Shown here: piece by piece, positions 8,573 to 18,709 of the stretch | Layout of the letters: each line of letters opens with the position of its first letter | How positions within the stretch are numbered: the stretch's first letter is position 1 | DNA from: Bacteroidota bacterium | GTDB lineage: Bacteria > Bacteroidota > Bacteroidia > Chitinophagales > LD1 | Assembly: GCA_947475165.1 (NCBI GenBank) | Contig: CANJLD010000002.1 | Location: forward strand, 186,001-250,000 | Direction of reading: 5' to 3' | Length of the DNA stretch: 64,000 nucleotides | Notes under the pieces: generated by a model | What the model was told of the DNA's origin: nothing | The model's input: the letters and a program-made list of their open reading frames with translations, nothing else | Databases searched by the model: none | Position numbers and translations under genes: made by a program

Positions 8573-9877
8573 ATGCTTTATCACAGCACCAATAGTAATT
8601 CGGAGAAAGTAAATTTCAGAGAAGCCACCATTCGCGGACAGGCACCGGATAAGGGTTTGTATTTTCCGGATAGCATTCCGATGCTTACCAAAGAGTTTCT
8701 TTCTTCTTTTAAACAGAAATCAAAAGCACAGATTGCGTTTGAGGTTATTGGCCCGTATGTGGGGGATACGATTACTGAAGAAGATTTATTTCAAATCTGC
8801 GAGCACACCGTCAACTTTGATTTTCCACTAGTACGCGTTACGGATAATATTTCGTCTCTCGAATTATTTCACGGACCAACGCTGGCGTTTAAAGATATTG
8901 GCGCAAGGTTTATGAGTCGTTGTCTTGGTTGCTTTTCAAAAACCGATTCAAGAAAAGTAACGGTGCTTGTAGCAACCTCCGGAGATACAGGTAGTGCGGT
9001 TGCCAATGGGTTTCTTGGTGTAGGGGGCGTGGATGTAATTATTCTTTACCCTTCCGGTAAGGTGAGCAAGATTCAGGAATTGCAATTGACCACTCTCGGA
9101 CAAAACATTACCGCACTTGAAGTGCAGGGAACATTTGATGATTGTCAGCAAATGGTGAAGCAGGCGTTTATGGATGAAGAATTGAACAAAAAATTATTTC
9201 TCACATCCGCCAACAGTATAAACGTAGCGCGCTGGCTACCGCAACAGTTTTATTATTTCTATGCTTTACAACAATGGCAACAAAAAGAGCCACCGGTGGT
9301 ATGTGTGCCGAGCGGTAACTTCGGAAATATTTGTGCGGGACTAATCGCGGCCGTTTCGGGCTTGCCGGTAAAACATTTTGTAGCGGCATGTAACAGTAAC
9401 GATGTGTTTACTAAATATCTTTTGTCAGGCGAATTGTATTCGCAACAAGCCGTTGCCACTATTTCAAATGCGATGGATGTTGGTAATCCGAGCAACTTGG
9501 TTCGCTTGCTAGAAATGTTTGGCAGCGATTATTCGCGCATTAAAAATTTCATCAGCAGTTATTCTATAAGCGATAAAGAAACTTCTGAAACTATTTCGCG
9601 CGTTTATAAAAACTATAACTACACACTCGACCCGCATGGTGCGGTGGCTTATGCTTCGCTGGAAAAATATTTGAATGAAGTTGATGGTCAGGCGACCAAC
9701 AACAGGGGTTTGTTTTTAGAAACCGCACATCCGGTCAAGTTTAGCGATGTGGTTGAAAAAGCTACTGGTGCAACAATTGAGTTTCCCGATTCAATGAAAC
9801 ACCTTCTGCACTTGAAAAAGAAAAGTGTAATGATAGAGGCTGAGTATAAAGCGCTGAAGAGCTTCCTGGATAGTTAG
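8573..9877 (+). CDS. thrC: Threonine synthase
   Basis: A 434-residue PLP enzyme converting O-phosphohomoserine to threonine. N-terminal YHSTN..VNFREATIRGQAPDKGLYFP is typical of the long bacterial/fungal class; the PLP lysine lies in GPTLAFKDIGARF (about residue 104), and the phosphate-binding SGDTGSAVANGF and PSGNFGNICAG loops are present. It ends in TAG, showing that TAG is used as a genuine stop here. Its last 4 bases overlap the convergent AI-2E-family gene. Confidence 0.97.
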   Translation: MLYHSTNSNSEKVNFREATIRGQAPDKGLYFPDSIPMLTKEFLSSFKQKSKAQIAFEVIGPYVGDTITEEDLFQICEHTVNFDFPLVRVTDNISSLELFHGPTLAFKDIGARFMSRCLGCFSKTDSRKVTVLVATSGDTGSAVANGFLGVGGVDVIILYPSGKVSKIQELQLTTLGQNITALEVQGTFDDCQQMVKQAFMDEELNKKLFLTSANSINVARWLPQQFYYFYALQQWQQKEPPVVCVPSGNFGNICAGLIAAVSGLPVKHFVAACNSNDVFTKYLLSGELYSQQAVATISNAMDVGNPSNLVRLLEMFGSDYSRIKNFISSYSISDKETSETISRVYKNYNYTLDPHGAVAYASLEKYLNEVDGQATNNRGLFLETAHPVKFSDVVEKATGATIEFPDSMKHLLHLKKKSVMIEAEYKALKSFLDS

Positions 9878-10893
9878 TGTTGCTCTCCTAAATATTCATT
9901 GCGATAAATTTTTAGCAACAGAATAAAGTAAGAGATAAGCAGCGGTCCGAAAATTAAACCTACAAAACCGAACAGATTTAAGCCGATGATTACTCCGAAG
10001 AAAGTAATAAGCGGATGTGTGTCGCCCAATCTTTTCTGCAAGGCAAAACGTAACACATTATCAAGCAAACCAACACCGGCCATAAAATAAACGGTTAGTG
10101 CAGCCGCTTGCCAATGTTGTCCGTTCAGGTATAAAAATATAGCAAGTGGCACCCAAACAATACTGGCACCTATTACCGGTATTACACTAAGCAGCGCGGA
10201 AATTACCGCCCAGAAAAACGGTTCATCTATTCCGAAAACCCAGTAACCGATACCAGCAGCAATACCTTGTGCAACCGCAATAATGGGAATGCCTATAGAG
10301 TTTGAAATAGTTTGACTCTTCAGCTCTCGCAATAGCAACTGGTCGTTGGTGTCGTGAAAAGGCAAATTTTTTCTTACACTTTTTTCAAGTTCATGCGCAT
10401 TCGAAAGCATGAAGTAGAGTAAAAAGTAAAGCACAAAAACATCGGCAACTGCGCTTGCCGTGGCAGAAACAAAATGTGGAATTACGCTGGCAGCAACACC
10501 GGTGAGTTTGCTTGCAGTATCAGTCGAAAATAAATCAATGCCTACATATTCTTTCAGTTGATTACTGGCATCCTGGCAAAGCGTGAGAATTTCCTGGTAG
10601 TGTGTAATGAGGTAACTCACCTTACCGGATAACATAACCGACACCAGAAACACCGGTAACACTAAAACCAAAAACGAAGCAAACATCAGCACACCGGTGG
10701 CGAGCGATTTGTTCCATTTACGTTTTGCCTTTTGTGTGAGGTAAAAAAACGGTTGACGCAACAGCACATAAAAAACTACTGCACCAAGAGCGGCACTTAA
10801 AAAGCCTTTCAATAGCCAGAATAAAAAACCGCCTAATACAAACAGCGTGATGAGAAAAAGCGATTGCTTGAGTTTATCGTTGTTCAGATGCAT
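9874..10893 (-). CDS. AI-2E transporter family (PerM/YdiK-like) permease
   Basis: A membrane protein of about 339 residues in the AI-2E family transporter group (DUF20). It has paired N-terminal helices, a soluble middle region, then a helix pair and the conserved C-terminal segments around VIPVIGASIVWVPLAIFLY and PLITFFGVIIGLNLFGFVGLIFGPLL. Substrates in this family are mostly unproven (autoinducer-2, ions, others), so no function is assigned. The frame is open to an ATG at 10935, but ATG 10893 (MHLNNDKLKQ) gives a normal N-terminus and is preferred. Confidence 0.88.
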   Translation of the reverse strand: MHLNNDKLKQSLFLITLFVLGGFLFWLLKGFLSAALGAVVFYVLLRQPFFYLTQKAKRKWNKSLATGVLMFASFLVLVLPVFLVSVMLSGKVSYLITHYQEILTLCQDASNQLKEYVGIDLFSTDTASKLTGVAASVIPHFVSATASAVADVFVLYFLLYFMLSNAHELEKSVRKNLPFHDTNDQLLLRELKSQTISNSIGIPIIAVAQGIAAGIGYWVFGIDEPFFWAVISALLSVIPVIGASIVWVPLAIFLYLNGQHWQAAALTVYFMAGVGLLDNVLRFALQKRLGDTHPLITFFGVIIGLNLFGFVGLIFGPLLISYFILLLKIYRNEYLGEQH

Positions 10894-10982
10894 GCAATAA
10901 AAATAGAAGTTAATAGTTATTATATAAGTAAGCATTAACTAACCTATGTATTGCAACCGTTACTCCACCCATATTTCTGATT

Positions 10983-11594
10983 ATGAAACGGCTTGCCTTT
11001 TTTCTGCTATGCGTCATAGTTGCTACTGTAATGAACAGCTGTGGTCTAATTAATCGGCTGGCTTCTAATGCGCACGATAGTTATTTGCTTACTGCCCCTT
11101 ACGATGTAATTATTGTACCCGGTACTCCCTTTGACAGCACCGGTGTAAATCAAATTTATAAAGCGCGGATGCTTTGGGCAAAATGGTTGTTTGACCGGAA
11201 GATTGCGAAGAACATTATCTTCTCCGGTTCAGCCGTTCGCACGCCATATATAGAAGGGCAGAGCATGAAAATAATGGCAGACTCTATGGGCATACCTTCA
11301 GAAAATACTTTTGTAGAAAGCCGCGCAGAACACAGCAGCGAGAATGTAGACTTTGGAATAAGATTAGCGCGGCAACTTGGGTTCAAAAAAATTGCAGTGG
11401 CTACAGACCCTTTTCAATCGCATTTTATAAGAAGGTTTTTAGATGCGTGCAAAATTAAAGTGGCACTGGTGCCGTTTCCGCTGCAGATGATGTCGCTGTA
11501 TCACAAGCGCACCGTTCCGCGTATTGATGCTTCGGATGCTTTTGTTAAAAACTTTGTGCCGATAGAGAAACGTGATGTAGCGCAACGGGATTAA
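10983..11594 (+). CDS. DUF218 (SanA/YdcF/ElyC) family lipoprotein
   Basis: A 203-residue protein with a signal peptide ending in a lipobox (VMNSC, lipid-anchored Cys about 20). The DUF218 domain follows: YDVIIVPGTPFD, the NIIFSGSA strand-loop, EGQSMKIMADSMGIPSENTFVE and the SSENVDFG motif. In enterobacteria members of this family affect envelope permeability and carrier-lipid use, but the biochemistry is unresolved. Another member lies at 62652-63263. It is 31 bp from the following SASA-domain lipoprotein and may be cotranscribed with it. Confidence 0.85.
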   Translation: MKRLAFFLLCVIVATVMNSCGLINRLASNAHDSYLLTAPYDVIIVPGTPFDSTGVNQIYKARMLWAKWLFDRKIAKNIIFSGSAVRTPYIEGQSMKIMADSMGIPSENTFVESRAEHSSENVDFGIRLARQLGFKKIAVATDPFQSHFIRRFLDACKIKVALVPFPLQMMSLYHKRTVPRIDASDAFVKNFVPIEKRDVAQRD

Positions 11595-11625
11595 AGTTTA
11601 AAAACGATAGGTTTGTAGAACAAAG

Positions 11626-12438
11626 ATGAAGCGCAATAAACATATTCCACACTTTATAGTTTTGTTTTTCTGCATATTGTTATTGCTGACTAATGCTTGC
11701 AAAACAGATGCTTCGCTTGCCGTTATGAAACACGATTGCACCACTGGCACACCGGTTCATGACACGATAGTGCTGTTGGTAATGGGACAATCGAATGCAG
11801 CTAATGCTGGTGAAAAAAAATACGAAGCGCATTGCGAAAACACGTTCAATTATTTTGAAGAAATTCTTTATCCGCTTAAAGACCCGTTGAAGGGAGCCAA
11901 CGGAGAAGCCGGTAGTGTGTGGAGCCGGTTAGGTGATAAAATGGTGGAGCACAATTTTGCACGCACGGTAATTATTGTTCCTTGTGCAGTTGGCGGAACA
12001 AAAATTGAACAATGGATACCCGGTGGCGATTTGAATCACTTGATTTTAGAAACTGTTCAGCATTTGAATAATTCGGGGCTGAAGGTTACGCAGGTGCTGT
12101 GGCATCAGGGCGAGAGCAATCATGTTTTGCTTTCCGGTGGTTTAGCTCCTGAACAGAATGCTGCGAACTATACCGCCAAGTTTCATTTGCTCCTAAATTA
12201 TTTGCGAAGCATTGGAATAGATGCACCAGTTTATCCGGCTATGGCAACGCGCTGCGGTGGTGCGCCTGATTTTGTTTTGCAGGAAGCGCAACAAAATCTG
12301 GCGAATGATTCTTTGAAGATTTTCAACGGACCGAATACCGACTCTCTGGATAATTCGTACCGGTACGATAACTGCCATTTTAGTAAAGCGGGGCTGGACC
12401 TTCATGCGCAATTGTGGCTGGAGGTGCTGATGAATTAG
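11626..12438 (+). CDS. SASA-domain (sialate O-acetylesterase-like) lipoprotein
   Basis: A 270-residue protein with lipobox LLLTNAC. The block VLLVMGQSNAAN holds the nucleophile Ser of the SGNH/SASA fold, GSVWSRLGDKM and VGGTKIEQW follow, and WHQGESNH contains the block III/V-type acid and His. These features point to an O-acetyl ester hydrolase acting on carbohydrates at the cell envelope. Substrate cannot be read from the sequence. Ends in TAG. Confidence 0.85.
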   Translation: MKRNKHIPHFIVLFFCILLLLTNACKTDASLAVMKHDCTTGTPVHDTIVLLVMGQSNAANAGEKKYEAHCENTFNYFEEILYPLKDPLKGANGEAGSVWSRLGDKMVEHNFARTVIIVPCAVGGTKIEQWIPGGDLNHLILETVQHLNNSGLKVTQVLWHQGESNHVLLSGGLAPEQNAANYTAKFHLLLNYLRSIGIDAPVYPAMATRCGGAPDFVLQEAQQNLANDSLKIFNGPNTDSLDNSYRYDNCHFSKAGLDLHAQLWLEVLMN

Positions 12439-12488
12439 AATCTTGTGCGCGAACTTTTTCTTCTGCCAATTGTCTACTATCGTAAATT

Positions 12489-12956
12489 ATGAGCCAACTG
12501 TATTCTTTTCAAACTATTCAAAAAATTCCGGCACCGGTAGATAAGGTTTGGCAGTTTATTTCATCGCCATTTAACCTTAAAATAATTACTCCGCCAAGCA
12601 TGGGGTTTGAAGTAAATACCGATACGCCCAGCGATGTAATGTATGCCGGTTTAATTATTGCCTATAAAGTAAGCCCGGTATTGGGAATTAAAATGAATTG
12701 GGTTACCGAAATAACGCACATAAAAGAAAGGGAGTATTTTGTAGATGAACAACGCTTTGGCCCGTATGCTTTGTGGCACCACAAACATTTTATAAGACAA
12801 ATTGATCGCGGAGTAGAGATGGTAGACATTGTTCACTACAAGATTCCCTTCGGTATTTTGGGCGATGTAGCCAACGCTTTAATAGTTAAGTATAAGCTGA
12901 AAGAAATTTTCGACTACCGGTTTAAGAAGGTGGAAGAAATTTTTGGGAAGTATTAA
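12489..12956 (+). CDS. SRPBCC (START-like) superfamily protein
   Basis: A 155-residue cytoplasmic protein with the N-terminal pattern of the SRPBCC ligand-binding fold (FQTIQKIPAPVDKVWQFISSPFNLKIITPP), then the strand-rich middle and a C-terminal helix. This is the family of cyclase/dehydrase and ligand-binding proteins related to TDP-forming YjgH-type proteins; the ligand is unknown. It is convergent with kbl, 14 bp away. Confidence 0.75.
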   Translation: MSQLYSFQTIQKIPAPVDKVWQFISSPFNLKIITPPSMGFEVNTDTPSDVMYAGLIIAYKVSPVLGIKMNWVTEITHIKEREYFVDEQRFGPYALWHHKHFIRQIDRGVEMVDIVHYKIPFGILGDVANALIVKYKLKEIFDYRFKKVEEIFGKY

Positions 12957-12970
12957 AGTCCCCTTCGGAA

Positions 12971-14158
12971 TTATCTAATCACCCCTAACTCTTTCCCCAC
13001 TTTAGTAAACGCAGAAATGCATTTATCCAAATGCTCCTGCTCATGCGCGGCACTAACCTGTACGCGTATACGCGCCTTGCCTTTAGCTACTACTGGGAAG
13101 AAGAAGCCAATAACATAAATGCCTTCGTCTAAAAGTTTAGCCGCAAAGTTTTGCGCCAGCACCGCATCGTAAAGCATAACGGGCGTAATAGGATGCTCTC
13201 CCGGTTTAATATCAAACCCCGCAGCCGTCATTTGCTCGCGAAAATATTTAGTGTTGGCTTCCAGCTTATCGCGCAGCGCAGTAGTTTCACTCAACATATC
13301 TAATACTGCAATACTCGCCCCAACAATAGCTGGCATCAAAGTATTACTAAACAAATACGGACGAGAGCGCTGACGAAGCAGTTCTATAATTTCTTTTTTG
13401 CCCGAAGTAAAACCACCGCTTGCACCGCCTAATGCTTTGCCCAGCGTTCCGGTTATAATATCAATCTTCCCATGCACGCCACAATACTCCGGTGTCCCGC
13501 GTCCGGTCTTGCCAATAAAACCACTGGCATGGCATTCATCTACCATTATCATGGCATTGTATTTATCGGCAAGGGCAACAATCTTATCGAGCTGTGCAAT
13601 CGTTCCATCCATGCTAAACACTCCATCGGTAACAATAATACGCGACCGGTTCCTCTGAGTGGCAATCAACTGCTGCTCCAAATCTTCCATGTCGTTATTC
13701 TTATAACGCAACCGCTCTGCCTTGCACAAGCGAACACCATCAATTATTGAAGCATGATTCAGTTCGTCAGAAATAATCGCATCCTCTTCGTTAAACAAAG
13801 GCTCAAACACACCACCGTTGGCATCAAAGGCTGCGGCATATAGAATAGAATCTTCTGTTCCCAGGAAATCAGAAATCTTTTGCTCCAGTTCTTTATGAAT
13901 ATCCAGTGTGCCGCAAATAAACCGAACACTGCTCATCCCGTAGCCGTGTGTGCCTATCGCGCGTTTTGCCGCATCAATAACTTTTGGGTTAGAAGAAAGG
14001 CCAAGATAATTGTTAGCACAGAAGTTAATCACTTCTTTGCCTGCAGTGGTGTTGATGTCAGCGCCTTGAGGAGTAGTAATTACTCTCTCCGTTTTATAAA
14101 GCCCCGCTGCTTTAATTTCTTCTAAATCTTTTTGTAACCGCTGTTGAATGGAATACAT
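12971..14158 (-). CDS. kbl: Glycine C-acetyltransferase (2-amino-3-ketobutyrate CoA ligase)
   Basis: A 395-residue alpha-oxoamine synthase, close to the E. coli Kbl length of 398. It has the N-terminal [28 protein letters not shown], the [10 protein letters not shown] motif, DECHASGF for the PLP-contacting Asp/His, and the Schiff-base lysine in [14 protein letters not shown]. It interconverts 2-amino-3-ketobutyrate plus CoA with glycine plus acetyl-CoA in threonine degradation. No threonine dehydrogenase (tdh) is adjacent. The frame is open upstream to 14263, but ATG 14158 ([15 protein letters not shown]) matches family starts. A TATTTTTG box at 14182-14189 on the minus strand is a possible promoter. 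Confidence 0.95.
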   Translation of the reverse strand: MYSIQQRLQKDLEEIKAAGLYKTERVITTPQGADINTTAGKEVINFCANNYLGLSSNPKVIDAAKRAIGTHGYGMSSVRFICGTLDIHKELEQKISDFLGTEDSILYAAAFDANGGVFEPLFNEEDAIISDELNHASIIDGVRLCKAERLRYKNNDMEDLEQQLIATQRNRSRIIVTDGVFSMDGTIAQLDKIVALADKYNAMIMVDECHASGFIGKTGRGTPEYCGVHGKIDIITGTLGKALGGASGGFTSGKKEIIELLRQRSRPYLFSNTLMPAIVGASIAVLDMLSETTALRDKLEANTKYFREQMTAAGFDIKPGEHPITPVMLYDAVLAQNFAAKLLDEGIYVIGFFFPVVAKGKARIRVQVSAAHEQEHLDKCISAFTKVGKELGVIR

Positions 14159-14238
14159 AATTGATGTGGTTTCTTTCCGTTCAAAAATAGATTTTTCAAT
14201 TGCATGACGCGCATCATTCAGAAAATGCGGCAATGAAT

Positions 14239-14246
14239 TATCTTCG
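14239..14246 (+). promoter_or_regulatory. -7-like box TATCTTCG before trhO
   Basis: TATCTTCG is one mismatch from TAnnTTTG and ends 7 nt before the trhO ATG, the same spacing as at mutL and the rhomboid gene. Confidence 0.4.
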
Positions 14247-14253
14247 CGCCTGA

Positions 14254-15189
14254 ATGAAACCATATCAGACCTTACTTTATTACAAATACACCCGCATACC
14301 GGATGCTGAAGAATTTGCGCAACATCATTTAGAGTTCTGCGAACGGCTTGGCATTGTAGGCAGAATAATTGTTGCCGAAGAGGGATTGAACGGAACTATT
14401 TCAGGCACCGTTGTGCAATGCAAAAAATATATGGACACGGTAAAATCGAATCCGCTGTTCGAAGGCGTAGAGTTTAAGATTGATGAAATGGATGCGCCTA
14501 CTTTTGAAAGATTGTATGTGCGCGTTAAACCCGAAATAGTGCACAGCAGCCTGCGCGGCATAAAAGCAGTTGATCCGAATGAAACTACCGGTATACATTT
14601 AAAACCACACGAGGTAGATGAAATGATTGAGCAGGAAGATGTAGTATTTGTAGATGTGCGCAGCAATTACGAAAGTGGAGTAGGTCATTTTAAAAATGCA
14701 CTCAAACTCGACATTGACAATTTCCGCGACTTTCCTGAACAACTAAAACAACTCGAACATTTAAAGGATAAAAAAGTAGTAACCTACTGCACCGGTGGCA
14801 TTAAATGTGAAAAGGCAAGCGGTTATTTATTACAGAATGGTTTTAAAAACGTTTATCAGGTAGATGGAGGGGTGGTGAAATACGCTAAAGAAACCGGAGG
14901 CAAAAATTTTGAAGGTAAATTATATGTGTTCGATAACAGAGTTGTTGTGGATGTAAATTCAGTTGCTCCATCTATTGTTTCTACCTGCAAAATCTGCGGA
15001 ACAAAATCGGCACACATGGTTAACTGCTCTAATGCAGAATGTAACGAACACTTTGTGTTGTGCGAAGAATGTGGCTGGAAAATGGAAGGCTGCTGCAGCG
15101 AAGCTTGTATGACCGCCCCTTCAAAAAGAGTTTATGACGGTACCGGTTATTATCAAAGGGAGACAGTAGCCTCTTCTTCAAAAGAGTAA
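14254..15189 (+). CDS. trhO: tRNA uridine(34) hydroxylase TrhO, rhodanese family
   Basis: A 311-residue protein of the YceA/TrhO family. An N-terminal acylphosphatase-like domain contains [10 protein letters not shown]; the rhodanese domain has the active-site cysteine in [14 protein letters not shown] (about residue 180); the C-terminal cysteine-rich tail ([24 protein letters not shown]) probably binds zinc. TrhO makes 5-hydroxyuridine at wobble U34 of tRNAs using oxygen. It is divergent from kbl with a 95-bp gap. Confidence 0.93.
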   Translation: MKPYQTLLYYKYTRIPDAEEFAQHHLEFCERLGIVGRIIVAEEGLNGTISGTVVQCKKYMDTVKSNPLFEGVEFKIDEMDAPTFERLYVRVKPEIVHSSLRGIKAVDPNETTGIHLKPHEVDEMIEQEDVVFVDVRSNYESGVGHFKNALKLDIDNFRDFPEQLKQLEHLKDKKVVTYCTGGIKCEKASGYLLQNGFKNVYQVDGGVVKYAKETGGKNFEGKLYVFDNRVVVDVNSVAPSIVSTCKICGTKSAHMVNCSNAECNEHFVLCEECGWKMEGCCSEACMTAPSKRVYDGTGYYQRETVASSSKE

Positions 15190-15191
15190 CA

Positions 15192-16148
15192 CTATTCTTT
15201 TACAAGCTTTTTGACAATGCTGCTTTTATCCGAACTGATATTGACATAGTAAAGTCCGGTTGACAAGCCTGATATATCTATGCCTGCTACTTTACAGGAT
15301 ACTTCCACATACAATTGTTTTCTGCCATCCAACGAAAATATTTCCAATACATAATTATCAAAAGGTGATTCGATAAATAATTTTTCGGTGGCTGGATTAG
15401 GATACAGCTTTACTTCCGGCTTCTTGGTATTAATTGGTCCTATAGCGTTGTAAATAAAACTTCCTGTATCGCCCTGTATAGCAAAGCTTTTAAAAGTTAG
15501 CTGTCCAAAAGTAGAGCGCACTTCAATCCACCCATATAAAGTATCGGCAGGTATAATTTTGCGAAACACTACATACAAATCCGTATCTCCCTGTTCTATC
15601 CAGCCGGTGTATGGACCATTACAATTTGCGGTCTTCCACCATGAAATATTGATGTATTTTTTAAAAGAGCTATCCACCCATGTATGGTAGTTGGTAAAGT
15701 AAGCTGTATCCCAATGTCCCCACGGAGGCACGGTATCAATTACAAAGGATGTTGTAAAATCGCGCTTAGTATTATCGGTTACATAAACCGAATCGCCAAG
15801 CATATACGGAGGCAATTCGGTAATTGAGCTGTTGAATGTATCCACCAAAATCTGCATATCACCCAAAAACTCTATTTGGGTTTGATATATTCTGCTAGCA
15901 AAATTGCACTCACCATCGGTGTAGGTAAAAAGAAAATCATCTGCACTCATACTGTCAATATGCAAGGGATATTCTCCACTACAATAGTAGGGGTAGTAAT
16001 GTTGGCAATACATTTGCCAGTCTGGACTAATATCGGTAAACTGCATGTTTAATTTATTGCCAACAATCATTACCGGTTGCTGCGCACTAACAACACTAAG
16101 CGCATGAATAAATAACTAGGAGAAAATAAATCGTATTTCTCTTTTCAT
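15192..16148 (-). pseudogene. T9SS type A sorting-domain secreted protein, interrupted by an in-frame TAG in the signal peptide
   Basis: The reading frame from ATG 16148 gives MKREIRFIFS, then TAG (16118-16116), then LFIHALSVVSAQQPVM in the same frame, which together make a complete signal peptide with a normal cleavage site; replacing TAG by TTG (Leu) restores it. Downstream of the stop, ATG 16070 opens a 292-residue frame without an export signal. The body is Trp/Tyr/Asp-rich and unrecognised; the last 75 residues (PEVKLYPNPATEKLFI..) are a T9SS type A C-terminal sorting domain. Without the signal peptide the product could not be exported, so the gene is probably inactive unless the TAG is read through or is a sequence error. 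Confidence 0.8.
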
Positions 16149-16187
16149 GTAGATTGAAAAGTAGTTGAATGTTGGAAGAAACCAAAA

Positions 16188-17210
16188 CTACAGCGCTGCT
16201 CTCTCCGCCTCATACTGATAAATAGTATAAAGCAAAGTTCTTCCTACAGCGTTTAATGTAGTTTTATCAATCACACTCATATCATCGGCATGTGTGTGCC
16301 AGTAACTTCCGAAAGTTCCTGATGTAGAGTTAGGGTCATAATGAATAATATCTATGGTTGGAATTTTTGCCACCTGATTAATGTAAACATGGTCGTCAGT
16401 AATTCCTGCAATAGTTTCGTTACTGAAAAAATTGGAGTAGCCAAGCGTATTTGCATTCGCCCAAACTTTATCCTGAACCCAGCCGGCATTAAAAGAAGAA
16501 TTTCCTTCGCGCGCAAACACGGCACCCTTAGCAGCGGCCATGTCTAACAAAATGCCAAAGTCGGCTCTATAACCCGGTAAATGTGGATTAACACTCCAGT
16601 GCTGCGAACCCAAACACCACGAGCCCTCACTATCAAGGGTGCCGGGCTTAATAATATCATCAAGCGAAGAAGAATAACCGCGGTCTTCTGCATCATTAAA
16701 AAATAAATCAACGCCAATATTTTTAAGCGGAGAAGACTTAATGGCTCTTGCAATTTCCATCAGTGTTCCCACACCACTTGCCCCATCGCAGGCAGAGAGA
16801 ATCGGCTTGTTTCTGTCCTTGGTATCCTGGTCTGCCCAAGGGCGGCTGTCCCAGTGCGAGGAAAGTAATATTCTATTTGTTGCCTTCGGATTTATTGAAG
16901 CTATGATGTTGGTGCACTTCAGATTCACTCCGTCAAATCCTTTTACATCAAACTTCTGAATGTAAACTGTGTCGGCAAATTTTTTAATCTCTTCTATCAA
17001 ATATTTAGCGCAGGCTTCGTGTCCTTTCGAGTTCATTTCGCGGGTTCCGAAATCTAATTGCGCTTGTGTATAGTTATAAGCAGAGTCACCGCTGAATGCC
17101 GGTGCGTTTACCACAATTTGTTTTGGCTGTTCAACAATCGTTTGTGTGGGTTGATTGCACTTATCGCACGAAGCGAGAAAGAGTAAGATTATTGGAAAGA
17201 GTTTTTTCAT
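16188..17210 (-). CDS. M28-family lipoprotein, probable glutaminyl-peptide cyclotransferase
   Basis: A 340-residue lipoprotein (lipobox LFLASC). The M28 zinc-hydrolase fold shows SSHWDSRPWADQD (metal His and Asp), ACDGASGVGTLME, FNDAEDRG (acid and bridging ligand) and a C-terminal TDDHVYIN and YWHTHADD. The HWDSRPWADQD and WCLGSQHW blocks resemble animal-type (type II) glutaminyl cyclases known from Porphyromonas, which convert N-terminal Gln of exported proteins to pyroglutamate; a plain aminopeptidase is the alternative. The start is ATG 17210 (MKKLFPIILLF), 5 nt after the cysS stop, so it is the last gene of that operon. Confidence 0.85.
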   Translation of the reverse strand: MKKLFPIILLFLASCDKCNQPTQTIVEQPKQIVVNAPAFSGDSAYNYTQAQLDFGTREMNSKGHEACAKYLIEEIKKFADTVYIQKFDVKGFDGVNLKCTNIIASINPKATNRILLSSHWDSRPWADQDTKDRNKPILSACDGASGVGTLMEIARAIKSSPLKNIGVDLFFNDAEDRGYSSSLDDIIKPGTLDSEGSWCLGSQHWSVNPHLPGYRADFGILLDMAAAKGAVFAREGNSSFNAGWVQDKVWANANTLGYSNFFSNETIAGITDDHVYINQVAKIPTIDIIHYDPNSTSGTFGSYWHTHADDMSVIDKTTLNAVGRTLLYTIYQYEAERAAL

Positions 17211-17215
17211 TGCCG

Positions 17216-18682
17216 CTAATTTGAGGTCCATGTTACTCCTTCCTTTCCATCCTTTACCTGTATGCCTACTTTCAAAAGTTCATCGCGTATTTTATCGCTG
17301 GCGGCAAAATCTTTTTTCGCACGAACATCTTTACGCAACTCAATAATCAGATTCATCAGTCCATCTACTTTATCTGAACCGGCACCGGTTTCTTCTTTTA
17401 ATCCAAGCACATCAAAAACAATTTCACTAAAGAGTTTTTGCAATTGTTCTTTATCGGCAGCCGTAATAGTTGCCTTGCCATCGTTAACCGAGTTTATGAC
17501 CCCCGCACCTTCAAATAAACCGGCAATAGCCAGCGGTGTATTAAAGTCATCATTCAATGCATTATAGATATCCGCTTTCAGATTTTCGAAATTGAAAGAA
17601 GATTTGTCGCTTGTCTTTAAACCTGCCATCAACTTCATTGCATTCATCAAACGCTGACAACCTTTTTCAGAAGCTTGTAATGCCGTATTCGAAAAATCGA
17701 GTGTGCTGCTATAGTGTGCCTGCAACATAAAAAAGCGAACCACCATAGCAGAATAACCGCGCTCGAGCAAAGGATGACTTCCAGTAAAAAGTTGTTCCGG
17801 TAAAAAGGAGTTTCCTAAACTCTTGCTCATCTTCTGTCCGTTCACGGTAAGCATGTTGGTGTGCATCCAAACCTTTGCAGGAGATTTTTTGCAGCAAGCC
17901 ACATTTTGAGCAACCTCATTAGTATGATGAGTTGGAATCAAATCCATCCCGCCTCCGTGTATATCAAATTGTTCGCCAAGATATTTTGAACTCATAGCAC
18001 TGCACTCAATATGCCAACCTGGAAAACCTTCGCCCCATGGGCTCGTCCAACGCATAATATGCTCCGGCTTGGCTTTTTTCCAAAGCGCAAAATCTAAACG
18101 TCCGCGCTTTTCTTCCTGTCCTTCTAAGTTATCACGAGTGCCATCCAGCATCTCATCTAATTTTCTTCCACTCAGTTCGGTATATGGATAATCCATCGCA
18201 AATTTTTCTACATCAAACCAAATGGTGCCATCTACTTCGTACGCTAAACCATTCTCGATAATCTTCTTTGTCATTTCAATTTGCTCAATAATGTGTCCGC
18301 TCGCAGTCGGCTCAATGCTTGGCGGTAATAAATTGAAATCATCTAACACTTTGTGAAAATCTACAGCGTACAACTGCACAATTTCCATCGGTTCTAATTT
18401 TTCGAGCCGCGCACGTTTTGCAATTTTATCTTCTCCTTCATCGCCATCGCTTTCCAAGTGTCCTACATCGGTAATATTGCGCACGTAACGGACCTTATAG
18501 CCCAAATGTTTTAAGTAACGAAACACTACATCGAACGAAAGAAATGTTCTGCAATTACCAAGATGAGCATGACTATATAAAGTTGGACCACATACATACA
18601 TACCTACATGAGGCGCGTTGAGCGGTTTGAAAATTTCTTTTTCGCGCGTAAGCGTGTTGTAAATTTTTAATTCGGAATTCAT
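17216..18682 (-). CDS. cysS: Cysteinyl-tRNA synthetase
   Basis: A 488-residue class I aminoacyl-tRNA synthetase. The HIGH-type signature appears as [15 protein letters not shown] (about 32-46), the zinc ligands are at [15 protein letters not shown] and HHTNEVAQ, and KMSKSLGNS (about 278) is the KMSKS loop. The C-terminal DALR-type domain ends [23 protein letters not shown]. It charges tRNA-Cys. It lies 27 nt downstream of the EEP-hydrolase gene on the same strand. Confidence 0.97.
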   Translation of the reverse strand: MNSELKIYNTLTREKEIFKPLNAPHVGMYVCGPTLYSHAHLGNCRTFLSFDVVFRYLKHLGYKVRYVRNITDVGHLESDGDEGEDKIAKRARLEKLEPMEIVQLYAVDFHKVLDDFNLLPPSIEPTASGHIIEQIEMTKKIIENGLAYEVDGTIWFDVEKFAMDYPYTELSGRKLDEMLDGTRDNLEGQEEKRGRLDFALWKKAKPEHIMRWTSPWGEGFPGWHIECSAMSSKYLGEQFDIHGGGMDLIPTHHTNEVAQNVACCKKSPAKVWMHTNMLTVNGQKMSKSLGNSFLPEQLFTGSHPLLERGYSAMVVRFFMLQAHYSSTLDFSNTALQASEKGCQRLMNAMKLMAGLKTSDKSSFNFENLKADIYNALNDDFNTPLAIAGLFEGAGVINSVNDGKATITAADKEQLQKLFSEIVFDVLGLKEETGAGSDKVDGLMNLIIELRKDVRAKKDFAASDKIRDELLKVGIQVKDGKEGVTWTSN

Positions 18683-18709
18683 GCGTGCAATATAATGCGT
18701 TGAGAATTT

